A stretch of 64,000 nt of DNA from Bacteroidetes bacterium UBA1947 (GCA_002336915.1 DDET01000061.1:62001-126000); one strand, 5' to 3'; counted from the first letter of the stretch, positions 10,901-17,860 are shown. Notes: generated by a model not told the origin, from the letters alone. A program made the numbers and translations.

Positions 10901-11143
10901 GTAGGCTCCTGGGAACTCTATGTAAAAGAAACAAGCACCAGCATAACTACCGAGCGCGAAACGCTGAACGTAATGGATGACACCGCCCGGGCATTGCAGA
11001 TAGACAGTGATACCCTGAATAGTACGCAAACACAACGCTACCAGTTTAGTAATCATCTGGTAACTGCTACGCTTGAGCTTGATGAAAATGCTGATGGGAT
11101 TAGCTATGAGGGGTATTATTCTTTTGGTAGTACCAGCTTTTAA
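4907..11143 (+). CDS. SpvB / Tc-toxin B-type / RHS-repeat protein, ended by a premature stop
   Basis: The 2078-residue frame has no clear signal peptide. Residues about 45-330 are an SpvB/TcaC-type N-terminal domain (SISLPKGGGALKGIDEKF, QYNSGSGNSEFGLGWG). Residues about 500-720 carry FG-GAP/VCBS-like calcium-loop repeats (DLDADGR, DLDGDGRPDLL, DMNGDGMTDLV). TcdB-like middle regions follow, and from about residue 1430 there are many YD/RHS repeats. In Tc toxins, the B and C proteins form a hollow shell that encloses a C-terminal toxin. Here both parts are in one polypeptide. The frame stops at a TAA (11141-11143) just before the RHS core signature, and the same frame then continues with clear homology. 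I read this as a nonsense mutation. No TcA-like gene is nearby. Confidence 0.85.
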   Translation: MNQENNKSAAAGKNTSPQQGGAKAYPLDAYSNTANSQQGEDEKSPYYKSSAPSISLPKGGGALKGIDEKFTVNSVNGTASLQVALPLTPGRGGFTPSLSLQYNSGSGNSEFGLGWGLSLPAIQRKTDKKLPQYNDAAESDVFLLAGAEDLVPISSGDVNYGSPAITYHVKKYRPRIEGLFARIEHITNDDTAGSWWRVTTRDNIVTYYGLTSAGRISDPQDDKRIFKWLPQLSYDHKGNMQFYEYIAENLDNVPVKVHERNRRKYPEIFTNKYLKRVKYCNRDPYMDAGIDVYCPELPTSNVFWMEAVLDYDDHTGVAIDELGASPNQQWPCRKDPFSDFHAGFEMRIYRRCRRILMFHYFREMDVVDDVPINLVRSLDIVYHHDDTPGAYAEADFITSFVQNGYTVKSDLYVKHSLPAMTMDYQLLEWNTEIQSVSREDAKNAPQGLTGGYQWIDLWGEGLPGILTEQAEGWFYKTNLGDGHFTPALAVAPKPSIKGLGTSLQWQDLDADGRRQVVSRAASLSGYYELDDEQEWQSFRAFKKNINVDWNSPYTEMLDLDGDGRPDLLLAEDRVWTWYANKGKEGFDTGGNAQTFYDEEKGPRLLLNDQVQSIFLADMNGDGMTDLVRIKNGEVCYWPNMGYGKFGMKVTMSNAPTFDRPDIFNPIYLSLADISGTGAADIIYLGHNKCTAWINLAGNALSDATDISPLPGMDPYSKIGIMDFLGNGTGCIVWSSPLPQHSHAPMRYIDLMGGNKPYLMKSYANGMGKNVQLTYKNSTRYYLEDKAAGTSWATHLPFPVHCLQRVLTIDAVSETRYSQQYTYHHGYYDHEEREFRGFGLVETRDTERATIDHTAHTSLDQAPVLTKTWYHTGAWMREGTLLDKFAEEYYNNTDWKLETVAAFPASLNAQEIREAYRALKGQPLRQEVYALDGSDLEAKPYMVTANSYLVKLIQHQGSNRFASFFTHQQENIVWHTERNDDDPRILHDMVLDVNDYGDVTAAAKVAYPRTGSSGYSEVNFTGIQQQTLATYTTTKFTSSIFNTDEDYHLCVPYQVDTYQLYNDNFTTGLWVPATVKAAAEAAATISFNTIPSVPLSPPDDSIYQKRLLSCMRTLYLDNDGSTVLTLGHFDTLALPYQQYSLAFSDGHSVGGHYFYNDDKITEDMLDESGYLRNVFALSPPDPADCVWLPGGTMQYTSPETSFYTPVSFTDPWGNVTEVTYWINASTENYYLLPATVTDALGNVSTVQAYDWRCLQPASMQDMNENISRILYDGLCMPVAMAVMGKGAEADDLDGLDPGDSGDLSAQAAFWIDPASYAADLLQHATWRCVYDLESHPTAVAMIAREKHYVDDPASPMLIRFTYTDGLGRVAMHKVQAADDPDTSDERWIGSGKTVYNNKGKPVMQYEPYFSDSHAYDAEAAGVGVSPIIYYDPLGRVKRTDLPDGSYTKTEWDAWTQVSYDNNDTVLDSTWYAAAIAGTDEEQDAAAKAAEHDNTPTRVFLDTLARPFYTIQHNRYIVSAMWTDDYYHSYVELDILGNRLAVHDARGLSPLSYVYNMLKAVLRQDSVDSGTQHMLTDVSGQPLYAWDADDRQFHFTYDELRRPLTKEVQIPGSPPEDKVLEVMVYGEGQIDDADHNLRGKLYMGYDGAGLQTIPDYDFKGQALNTIRQYVQDYTAHPDWTTIGSVSMETDTYTTAMTYDALGRPITITTPEGGVTTHTYEKSGALYSIARSGVHSLTSDVVNSIAYNAKGQRTKIQYENGATTTYEYDPNTFSVTRIRTTRSSDSAVLQDLKYWYDPVGNITFQKDDAQQTVYFSNTVVDPQNDYTYDALYRLIVSKGREHAGNSNEATSYNDQYRLQQPHLNDATAMQLYIEYYTYDEVGNMLQMKHTGGTTPFSNRWTRDFTIDSASNRLTNNSIGSNSTSAETYDYDARGNMTGGMNQLTTTGSSHAGTMLYNELNRLEKVIITTTQTAYYQYDSSGQRVRKVIYDSSSDITQTRKYVGSWELYVKETSTSITTERETLNVMDDTARALQIDSDTLNSTQTQRYQFSNHLVTATLELDENADGISYEGYYSFGSTSF

Positions 11144-11548
11144 TGTGGGCCGGATGCGGGTACAGTGTCATTAAAACGATACCGATATACAGGTAAGGGG
11201 CGTGACGAGGAAACTGGCCTGTATTATCATGGTGCCCGTTATTATGCGCCCTGGCTTGCGCGATAGTGTGCGGTAGACCCGATGGAGAGTAAGTATGCTG
11301 GAATGAGTTCGTATAACTATGGATTCAATAACCCAATTACTTTCAATGATTTAAATGGTATGGACCCGGCATGGACTTCCGGAAGCACCGAGAATAACGT
11401 AACTGTCTGGACGGATATTTCATCTTTATACAGTAGCAGCGGAGAGTTAATAAGCAGAACTGTAAATACATTCTCGGTACCAGAAAGTCAATTATCTGAT
11501 TATCACGGGTTTCGGGGAATCCATACAATCACGAAGTACTGTAAATGA
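11144..11548 (+). pseudogene. RHS core segment stranded behind the premature stop
   Basis: Reading on in the same frame as the 4907-11143 gene gives the RHS-associated core (RYRYTGKGRDEETGLYY, GARYYAPWLAR) and then VDPMESKYAGMSSYNYGFNNP and DLNGMDP, the usual boundary between RHS shell and toxin. A second in-frame stop (TAG, 11264-11266) sits where this family has tryptophan (R-W-x-x-x-DP). The first stop sits where a glutamine codon CAA is plausible. Both changes are C:G to T:A transitions. A frameshift between about 11505 and 11520 separates this segment from the toxin-like frame. An 88-codon ORF from ATG 11282 lies inside it but is unlikely to be an independent gene. Confidence 0.8.
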
Positions 11549-11573
11549 TGGCAGCCTCAGGAATATATCAAAT

Positions 11574-12314
11574 ATGCCTTCTGTTATTGAAAACTATTAT
11601 CCTGCGTCAGGCGGAGGAAATAATTCATCGTTAGCAAATGCATGGGCAACTTATAAAGCACTTGATCCTGTACAAGCTGGAATATTGAGCGGAGCATATA
11701 ACTTTGTGGCTAGTACTGTTACAGGGGTTGTAAGTGCCAGCATTCATCCCTTAGACGCAATAATTGGCATCGCGAAGTTTGGATATGCCGCCGCAATAAT
11801 GCCAGGCGCATTTAGCCCGATGAGTTCGGAAGGTATAAACTTGGCCATAAGTATAGGCAAGACAATAGATAAGTTTCAAACTGGTGATACTTATACCAAA
11901 ACGTCAATGACTACTGAAGCGGCTCTGACAATTGCTTCGTTCTTTTTTGGTGGAGGAGAAGCCGGTGGTGCTAAAGCGGTTGGTGAAGTTGGATGGTCTT
12001 CAAAAAGTATTAAACTTGCTGACATAGAATTAAATAGAGGGAAGGTTAATGTGTGGGTAAAGTCTCAGGGTGAAGCAGAAGAATTGTTTTTGGGAAAATG
12101 TCAGGCGGAAGGATATAGAAATTCTACCGGGATGAAACCTCATGAAGCTAAAGGCTTTTTCAGTTATGAGGGAATTTATCATTGGGATACGGAAATTGAT
12201 CCACAAACTGGTCGCGTTAAATATTATTCATTAGACGATCCGCATGGTGAATATCCACATTTGCAAATTGAACCTGCTAATGCACCAAAAATTCGTATAT
12301 CTTGGCCTCAGTAA
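11574..12314 (+). CDS. C-terminal toxin-like domain of the RHS protein, out of frame with the shell
   Basis: The ORF encodes 246 residues. Its frame is open further upstream (GESIQSRSTVNDGSLRN), so it joins the RHS frame after one single-base shift near 11507-11517, in a stretch holding GGG and GGGG runs. The first 130 residues are small-residue and hydrophobic (GAYNFVASTVTGVVSAS), like the linker of polymorphic toxins. The last 90 residues form a compact unit with GYRNSTGMKP, YHWDTEI, DDPHGEYPHLQIE and RISWPQ. The HWD and PHLQI motifs suggest a histidine-based catalytic domain, but I cannot name the family. A short gene follows immediately, as expected for an immunity gene. If the frameshift is real, the domain is no longer fused to the shell. 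Confidence 0.6.
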   Translation: MPSVIENYYPASGGGNNSSLANAWATYKALDPVQAGILSGAYNFVASTVTGVVSASIHPLDAIIGIAKFGYAAAIMPGAFSPMSSEGINLAISIGKTIDKFQTGDTYTKTSMTTEAALTIASFFFGGGEAGGAKAVGEVGWSSKSIKLADIELNRGKVNVWVKSQGEAEELFLGKCQAEGYRNSTGMKPHEAKGFFSYEGIYHWDTEIDPQTGRVKYYSLDDPHGEYPHLQIEPANAPKIRISWPQ

Positions 12315-12320
12315 AATTAA

Positions 12321-12638
12321 ATGTATGGAAGACAATATCAGATTTGCATTAAGGCATGGAATAGGATAGGTATGCCAGGCGGCAATATTGCAACCGAATT
12401 AGAAGCCTCAAATTCTGAAAATAGAAAATGGGCTTGTATTTACGCTTTAACCAAAGACGACAAACGTGGACTTTATAGGTATTTTGAAATTGAACTTCCA
12501 AAAAAAATTGTAGAAGAGGATCTAGATTGGTCTGAACCAATGAAAATAACCGAAGAAATTTTTGTACGTTCTTTAGCTGATTTATACCAATTGTTAGATA
12601 GTAGGGGTATTGATCCGCTTTCATTTGATGCTCCATGA
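12321..12638 (+). CDS. Small acidic protein, candidate immunity protein
   Basis: This 105-residue protein starts six bases after the toxin-like frame. It is acidic and soluble, without signal peptide or membrane segment, and its C-terminal half looks like a compact fold (YRYFEIELPK, VRSLADLYQLLDSRGIDPL). I do not recognise the family. Its position directly after the variable domain of an RHS protein is the usual place of a cognate immunity gene, so that role is inferred from context only. The first 15 codons may not be real: an overlapping ATG at 12325 gives a different short frame, and the ATG at 12369 is another possible start. Confidence 0.55.
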   Translation: MYGRQYQICIKAWNRIGMPGGNIATELEASNSENRKWACIYALTKDDKRGLYRYFEIELPKKIVEEDLDWSEPMKITEEIFVRSLADLYQLLDSRGIDPLSFDAP

Positions 12639-12759
12639 AATGTAAATTATCCCTACTAACAATGGAGCTAGTAATAGGTAATGTTACAGAAGTGTGTTTT
12701 AGAAAATAAGAACTGCAAAGCATTGAAAATACAGTAACCAGGAAAAAGAAAAATTACGA

Positions 12760-12794
12760 AAACGGGCGACCTACGGGTTGCCCGTTTCAGTTTT
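12760..12794 (+). terminator. Intrinsic terminator downstream of the immunity candidate
   Basis: Arms aaacgggc (12760-12767) and gcccgttt (12780-12787) enclose a 12-base loop and are followed by a T-rich run (12791-12794). The hairpin lies about 120 bases beyond the immunity candidate and ahead of the barrel remnant, so it probably closes the RHS unit. Confidence 0.75.
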
Positions 12795-12866
12795 AAGTAC
12801 AAAATACCCTCCCGGCGATGCCATTGCCCTGCGTGCCTACACACAAAAGTCTTACACTCTGGAAAC

Positions 12867-13517
12867 TTGAAAGTGGGAGGTATGGTACAAGGTGGTTTAA
12901 CAGACTTATTCGAAAATCATCATTTTAAGATCAGCTATCCCTTACCCGCAGGGTCAGAGGGCAGCGACTTTTTCGTGCACTACAATAACACGGCAAAGAA
13001 GCTTGACTGGCCCCTGACCTATTTCAGAAAAGTAGAGACGCTGAAACCCGATCCCAAATGCAACTGGGTAGATGAATACGGCAAGCCCTATCCTAACGCC
13101 GCTAAGGTAATAAGCTTTTACTATGATGCATCAGTTCGCTACCCACTCACCTACGATTGTGCTATAGGGCTGCAGGAAGCCGTGCGCATCGATAGAACTA
13201 TTTTTCTTGCTACTGACAGGTACAGTCTCAACTTTAACGACCTGAAAAGTGTATGGTCTATAACCACTGTTACCGGGGACATCAATAAGCTCAGGCCAAC
13301 TGTCCCTAATTTGTTCGAAGGCTTTAAGGCCAACGTAGATATTGATGCTTTTAAAGGCTTCAGCCAGGGCGAAGCTTTGGTATTGGGCAGCAGTTTGCAT
13401 GCAGAGTACCATCAGCCGATATACAAATACATCACACTTGTCTTGCAGGGGCAGGGCGGTTACAGCCTTGGCGACGAAAAAGTGCTTTATACCCTCGGGG
13501 AGTGGACAATAATGTGA
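12867..13517 (+). pseudogene. TolB-like outer-membrane barrel protein remnant, first part
   Basis: From TTG 12867 the frame gives KVGGMVQGGLTDLFENHHF, then LTYFRKVE, DRTIFLATDRYSLN and EKVLYTLGE. These are typical of the C-terminal beta-barrel of large TolB-like propeller/surface-antigen proteins common in Chitinophagaceae, which usually have about 1000 residues. The N-terminal propeller is missing: sequence upstream of 12867 in this frame shows no homology and contains no suitable start. The frame breaks at a GGGG run (about 13497-13500), where one missing G would join it to the next segment (LGGVDNNVTPKVD). It is therefore a 5'-truncated, frameshifted remnant, presumably not translated into a functional protein. 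Confidence 0.7.
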
Positions 13518-13909
13518 CGCCCAAGGTGGATAGCAACGTACACTTTAGCCAAACGGCCCCTTATGCATTCCAGTCGTTGGCGACGCCATTCAAGGGTTAT
13601 TTACAAAATAGTATTTACGGTAACCAGTATTTGCTATTTAATGCTGACATCTACTTTCCCATATTCCAAACATTAATCCCTATTGAAACACCGCTCCAGT
13701 CTATCAACAACCTGCAATTAGATATATTTTCAGACTTGGCAAATGCAAGAGAAACCTGGCAGGCCTACCCAAATAGTGCTAAATGGTTATGCTCTTATGG
13801 CCTAAGCGCAAGAACTAACCTTGCAGGTTATCCATTGCGCTTTGACATCGCATGGCCGGGAAGTTTTAATAAGTCCCCAGTTTGGTATTTATCATTAAGT
13901 TTAAGGTAG
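13502..13909 (+). pseudogene. TolB-like outer-membrane barrel protein remnant, C-terminal part
   Basis: The 135-codon frame continues the preceding remnant after the shift at the GGGG run. It contains the barrel features YAFQSLATPFKGYLQN, GNQYLLFNADIYFPIF and the final strands RFDIAWPGSFNKSPVWYLSLSLR, a typical aromatic-rich outer-membrane C-terminus. The two frames overlap by 16 bases, and splicing them yields a continuous barrel. The end of the gene is intact and only the start and middle are lost. Confidence 0.7.
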
Positions 13910-13971
13910 TTATTGATTTATCCTAATAGAAGAAACACCGCTCATACTGTTAATCGGGATAAACCCCGGTT

Positions 13972-14265
13972 TTACCAAACCTTATATATCTCCCGCGACC
14001 CCGTAAGGAACATATCCTGGTAGCCCTGCATTTTTTCCTGCATTTTTTTCATCTCTTCACTCTGTTGCATGTACTTTTCAAAGCTTTGCTCATAAGCGCT
14101 GAGATTTTCATATTGGCTTACCATCACCACGCGGTTATATTGCCCGGTCATATCCGTCATTATGTTCACCAGGTTTTCATTTCCTTCCATACCTTCTTTG
14201 AACATTTTGGCAAGTTTGGAGGCATTGCCTGGCTTGCAAATAAAGATGTCGTGTACGATTATCAT
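13972..14265 (-). CDS. Small protein with antibiotic-biosynthesis-monooxygenase-like fold, unknown function
   Basis: I prefer the start at ATG 14263-14265 (MIIVHDIFICKPGNASKLAK), which gives 97 residues, because the 40 codons upstream in this frame look random. The pattern of a short beta strand, a helix, VVMVSQYENLSAYEQSF and a charged helix (MKKMQEKMQG) resembles dimeric alpha/beta-barrel (ABM/NIPSNAP-like) proteins. Members range from monooxygenases to small stress proteins. No catalytic residue is identifiable. It is probably cytosolic. Confidence 0.6.
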   Translation of the reverse strand: MIIVHDIFICKPGNASKLAKMFKEGMEGNENLVNIMTDMTGQYNRVVMVSQYENLSAYEQSFEKYMQQSEEMKKMQEKMQGYQDMFLTGSREIYKVW

Positions 14266-14457
14266 AAAATGGTGTTTTTGATAAATCGAATTTCCGACTA
14301 ATATTTCAGAATAATAAGCATACCGGTAAAAATAATATTGATGCCGTCTGTCCCCAAACCGATCTCCATTGTCCCCTGATGCCATACATAAGTTGATGCT
14401 TGCCGTACTTTTTCAGGCATGGTTTATAAACCGGCTTATGCGGAAATGAGCATCCTG

Positions 14458-14703
14458 CTAGGATAGTCTTTTTATTTTGTCCTGCAGCCTGTCCACCTGG
14501 TCTTGCATCCGTTCCTTAAATGCTTCTATCTGGTCTTTGCGCTCATTTATTTTGTTGTCCATCTTATGCAGTATGTTCCCATACTGCCTTGATAGCTTAC
14601 GGCGTGTCCTTGTTCCCTTGTCAGGTGCATATAAAATGCCGAAGAGCGCACCCAGTGCTGCCGTGGCGCCAAGCAAGGCTACCACTTTTGTCGCTTTTTT
14701 CAT
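14458..14703 (-). CDS. YtxH domain protein
   Basis: The 81-residue protein has one N-terminal transmembrane helix with the glycine/alanine-rich YtxH signature (ALLGATAALGALFGILYAPDKG) followed by the basic motif TRRKLSRQ and a long amphipathic coiled-coil helix to the end. YtxH proteins are small general-stress-associated membrane proteins of uncertain function. It lies 14 bases downstream of the L,D-transpeptidase gene, so the two may be co-transcribed in an envelope or stress unit. Confidence 0.8.
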   Translation of the reverse strand: MKKATKVVALLGATAALGALFGILYAPDKGTRTRRKLSRQYGNILHKMDNKINERKDQIEAFKERMQDQVDRLQDKIKRLS

Positions 14704-14717
14704 GATATCTATGTTTT

Positions 14718-15980
14718 TTAGAGCAGGCGGTATATGTCCTTGTGATAGGTTACCGTGTCATTCTGTATCTCAACTGGCATGTAGATAACAAATACCGGCA
14801 CCGGCTCATCAATTTTTACTGTTGTTGGTGTTTGTGATTTCACGCAGGCTTGTAGCAGCGCTTTGTTTATCTTGCCCGGTAGCAAATGGTCGCCCAGTTC
14901 CAGCGGTTTTTCCAGCCTTATGCAACCATGGCTCAGGTATCGTTTGTTCAGTTTAAATGCATTTTTGTAGTCCGTATCGTGCATATACACGCTGTATGGA
15001 TCGGATATGTTGAACTTCAGCACGCCAAGCGCATTGTCACAGCCGGTCGACTGCCTGAACCGGTAGCCCTTAAAACCGCTGGCTATCGCGCTCGATGCGT
15101 CTGCCACCTGGCCTCTGCTGTCTATTACCTGAAGGTTTAGTGACCTAAGCGCATTTCTGTTGCGGCGGTATTTGGGTATTATTTCTTTTACCGCTATGCT
15201 ATGCGGCACATTCCAGTAGGGGTACATTATCGCTTCGTAGCAGTATGCGGCAAACCTGGGTGTTTTTGTTGCAGGCTTGCCCACCACTACTTTCATATCC
15301 AGCACCATATTGTCCTCTTCGTAATAGCGCAGCATGGTACTGCATATATTTACCGTTATAAATTTTTTGGCCTTGTAGTGGTGTATCCGCCTGTAGTAGT
15401 TTAATGACATACCCAGCGCTCTTATCTTGTCTTGCACCTTATTATTCATTTGCACCGCCAGTTCTGCTTTCAGCTTCTTATACTCATCGTCGCCCGGCTC
15501 CAGGCTGGCCATCCATGCGTCCAGCTTACTGGCATTGTCCGCCTTCAGCAGGCCTTCCAGCAGGTAGGCATTGTCACGCTCTTCGTATTTTGCCGATACC
15601 CCGTCGTAACCCAGCATGCCATCTGTCATTCTCCCGGCATATACATCCTTCATTAAGGCTATCGCTGCGTCTGTATATACTTTGTCAGCATTTATATCAT
15701 TGTAGGTCCTTAGCGGCCTTGATAGCTCTTCATAGTGGTACCGGCCTTTGTCAAGCCCCATGTATGCGCACTGCTCTATTGTTTGTAGCAAAGCGTTTCT
15801 CAAGGCTTCCTGCCCGGGCGATGCTCCTGTCCAGCTGAGGCCCTGCTGATTAGTACTATACAACCTGTTTACCAGTTGTGGATACAGCAGGTAGGCACTT
15901 GCATTTGCGGCATAGATTTTTGCAGGCAGGGCAAAATTGCACAGCAACAAAACAAATATGGTGGTTTGCTTTAAGCGCAT
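14718..15980 (-). CDS. L,D-transpeptidase, YcbB/YkuD type
   Basis: The 420-residue protein has a signal peptide (about residues 1-24) and a YcbB-like N-terminal scaffold with the pattern LMKDVYAGRM around residues 109-118. The YkuD catalytic domain spans about residues 205-360. The catalytic histidine/cysteine pair is intact (YMHDTD at 332-337, SHGCIRL at 350-356, with Cys353 as nucleophile). Such enzymes form 3-3 peptidoglycan crosslinks or attach proteins in the periplasm. No separate peptidoglycan-binding domain is evident. Neighbours are a YtxH protein and two universal stress proteins, all on the minus strand, which suggests an envelope-stress unit. Confidence 0.85.
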   Translation of the reverse strand: MRLKQTTIFVLLLCNFALPAKIYAANASAYLLYPQLVNRLYSTNQQGLSWTGASPGQEALRNALLQTIEQCAYMGLDKGRYHYEELSRPLRTYNDINADKVYTDAAIALMKDVYAGRMTDGMLGYDGVSAKYEERDNAYLLEGLLKADNASKLDAWMASLEPGDDEYKKLKAELAVQMNNKVQDKIRALGMSLNYYRRIHHYKAKKFITVNICSTMLRYYEEDNMVLDMKVVVGKPATKTPRFAAYCYEAIMYPYWNVPHSIAVKEIIPKYRRNRNALRSLNLQVIDSRGQVADASSAIASGFKGYRFRQSTGCDNALGVLKFNISDPYSVYMHDTDYKNAFKLNKRYLSHGCIRLEKPLELGDHLLPGKINKALLQACVKSQTPTTVKIDEPVPVFVIYMPVEIQNDTVTYHKDIYRLL

Positions 15981-15996
15981 TTATCTTTTTTTGCTT

Positions 15997-16833
15997 TTAC
16001 AGGTGAGATATAAATACAGGCGTGTCAACCGCTTTTAGCAGCTTGTCGGCAGTGCTGTGTTCAAAGAACCTGAACAATTTATTTCGGCCATAAGCCCCCA
16101 TTACTATAAGCTTGTTCGATTGTCCCCAGAAGGTTTTGAACAATGCTTCACCTGCTTCCCCGCTCACCAGCCGGTGCACAATGGCAGGGTAGTGCACCTT
16201 CAGCCATTCGCTCATTTTGTCCCTTTCGTCCGGCACCTCGCTCTTGTCTTCTTTTACATGCAGCAGGCTTATTTGTTTCACGGCAAACTGCGGAAACAGG
16301 TAGGTGAATTGCTTAATGGCGAATACCGAAGAGCTGCTCCCGTCGTATGCAAATATGATCTCGTCTATTTGGTCGAAACGTTCCGGTGCTACCATAACCG
16401 GGCATTCCGATCCCCTTAGCAGTTCATGCACAAATTTCGTTGGCACTATTTCCTTGCCCGTTGTGAAGGAAACACCGGGATCCACTATTACCAGGTCGGC
16501 AAAGCGGCTCTCTGCAAGCGCTTCTTCTATCGGGTTGCCCTTATCCAGGTGCACCAGGCCCGCCACATCATTTTGCGCACAATATTCCCTGAACACATTG
16601 ATATTGCTTTTTATGGTTTCCTTCTGCTCCTCTGTTTGTTCTTCGTCGGATACGATAGATTCCACGTAAACGGTTCCCTGGAACTGTTTGATCTGTGGCC
16701 TGTCCTTATATCTTAAGTTGTCCAGGAATACCCCTACCAGTTTCGATTGGGTCATTTTGGCTATATACATGGCAAAGTCGATACTGCCGGTATTTAGCCG
16801 CATGGCATCGGTAACAAATAGTATTTTTTGCAT
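15997..16833 (-). CDS. Universal stress protein, two UspA domains
   Basis: The 278-residue protein consists of two tandem UspA-like alpha/beta domains (about residues 1-140 and 145-278). The second ends with the ATP-binding-like loop KLIVMGAYGRNKLFRF. Double-domain universal stress proteins are cytosolic and help cells survive stress by poorly defined means. It lies five bases downstream of a second, homologous gene, so the pair probably arose by tandem duplication and is co-transcribed. The L,D-transpeptidase gene follows 16 bases further on. Confidence 0.85.
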   Translation of the reverse strand: MQKILFVTDAMRLNTGSIDFAMYIAKMTQSKLVGVFLDNLRYKDRPQIKQFQGTVYVESIVSDEEQTEEQKETIKSNINVFREYCAQNDVAGLVHLDKGNPIEEALAESRFADLVIVDPGVSFTTGKEIVPTKFVHELLRGSECPVMVAPERFDQIDEIIFAYDGSSSSVFAIKQFTYLFPQFAVKQISLLHVKEDKSEVPDERDKMSEWLKVHYPAIVHRLVSGEAGEALFKTFWGQSNKLIVMGAYGRNKLFRFFEHSTADKLLKAVDTPVFISHL

Positions 16834-16838
16834 AGCTT

Positions 16839-17654
16839 TTATTTTTCGTGGGCTATAAAAATGGGTAGCTTGTGCTCTGCTATTACTTCCGACATGAAGC
16901 TCCTGGAGAAAAGCATAGATACGTCCGATCGGCCAAAGGCCCCCGATATCACCATTGCATTTTTATTATTCACCAGCCATGTATTGAAATACTTTTTCGG
17001 TTCTATATCCAGTTTCAGGATGTTAAGGTTTCCGTAGTGGCGCCCGGCAAATTCTTCAAGGAAGTCGATATAGGGCAGCTCTTCGTTCTTTGTGCTGCCA
17101 TACACCAGCGTAGCCTCCAGGCTGCATAATTCGGGGAATATATACGCAAATTGCTTCAGTGCATACATCGACTGTTTTCCGCCGTCATAGGTAAGTATCA
17201 GCCTTTCGGGAAACGTATAGTCTTCGGGCAGCAGCAGGATGGGACATTCGGCATCCAGTATCACATCTTTCAGGTACTCCCCCGGTGTGGTCATTTCTAC
17301 ATCCTTAAAGAATGTCTCGCTGCCCAGTACCAGCAGGTCGGCGAAGCGGGTTTCCATTTTCAGCATGTCCAGTGCGTCCCCGCCCAGGTCATCATGCACC
17401 CGGTATTCAAAGCCGTTCTTGTCGCAGTACTGCTTGAAGTAGTCTACATTCTTCACAAAAAGCTCATTGTCATATTCAATGGCGGTGAGGTATCCTCCCG
17501 CTGCCAGCGGGTAGCCGAACAGGCTTTTATAGTCTATTGAGCTGAGGAAAACTCCTGTAAGCAAAAAAGGAGTGTTGGTCGCCAGTTTCTGTACAAAGTC
17601 AAGCGAGGCAGGCGAGAAGTTATACCCGTCAAATACTACCAGTATTTTTTTCAT
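16839..17654 (-). CDS. Universal stress protein, two UspA domains
   Basis: I take the ATG at 17652-17654 (MKKILVVFDGYNFSPAS) as start. The frame is open for 22 more codons upstream, but those look non-coding, and MKKILVxxD is the typical first strand of the fold. The 271-residue product has two UspA domains with the C-terminal loop AMVISGAFGRSDVSMLF, matching the G-x-x-GR nucleotide-binding pattern. It shares organisation with the gene at 15997-16833 and is the first gene of this minus-strand unit. Confidence 0.85.
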   Translation of the reverse strand: MKKILVVFDGYNFSPASLDFVQKLATNTPFLLTGVFLSSIDYKSLFGYPLAAGGYLTAIEYDNELFVKNVDYFKQYCDKNGFEYRVHDDLGGDALDMLKMETRFADLLVLGSETFFKDVEMTTPGEYLKDVILDAECPILLLPEDYTFPERLILTYDGGKQSMYALKQFAYIFPELCSLEATLVYGSTKNEELPYIDFLEEFAGRHYGNLNILKLDIEPKKYFNTWLVNNKNAMVISGAFGRSDVSMLFSRSFMSEVIAEHKLPIFIAHEK

Positions 17655-17810
17655 AACGTATTTTTTTTTATTAACGCAATAATACGGCGCCTGCCTGCCA
17701 TAGGGCATGACCATGGGCATAGCGTTTGATGATATCCGTCATGTTTATTGATGCAGCTGTGGATGGTGAATGATCTTGCCAGGTATCAGGGAGCCGAACG
17801 GAATTCCTCA

Positions 17811-17850
17811 CCCTCACTGGTTTAAGTTTCCCCTCACTGGTTTAAGTTTC
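17811..17850. repeat. Perfect 20-base tandem duplication
   Basis: The unit ccctcactggtttaagtttc occurs twice without gap (17811-17830 and 17831-17850). Two copies are too few for a CRISPR array and there is no spacer between them. Confidence 0.95.
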
Positions 17851-17860
17851 CAAACTTAAA
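17841..17860. repeat. Palindrome overlapping the second repeat copy
   Basis: The sequence tttaagtttccaaacttaaa is a near-perfect palindrome with nine-base arms and a two-base centre. It could be a protein-binding site or a relic of a mobile element end. No adjacent transposase is seen. Confidence 0.85.

Noticed and set aside
11282..11548. Independent 88-codon gene
   Set aside because: It is in frame with the RHS gene and consists of RHS core end and linker. The apparent start is an internal methionine after a nonsense codon.
13972..14385. Longer start at 14385 for the small ABM-like protein
   Set aside because: The added 40 residues are irregular and the fold begins at the methionine encoded at 14265.
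16839..17720. Longer start for the universal stress gene at 17720
   Set aside because: The extra 22 residues are unlike any universal stress protein, whose fold starts with MKKILV at 17654.
17811..17850. Possible CRISPR array
   Set aside because: Only two 20-base copies without spacer and no cas genes.
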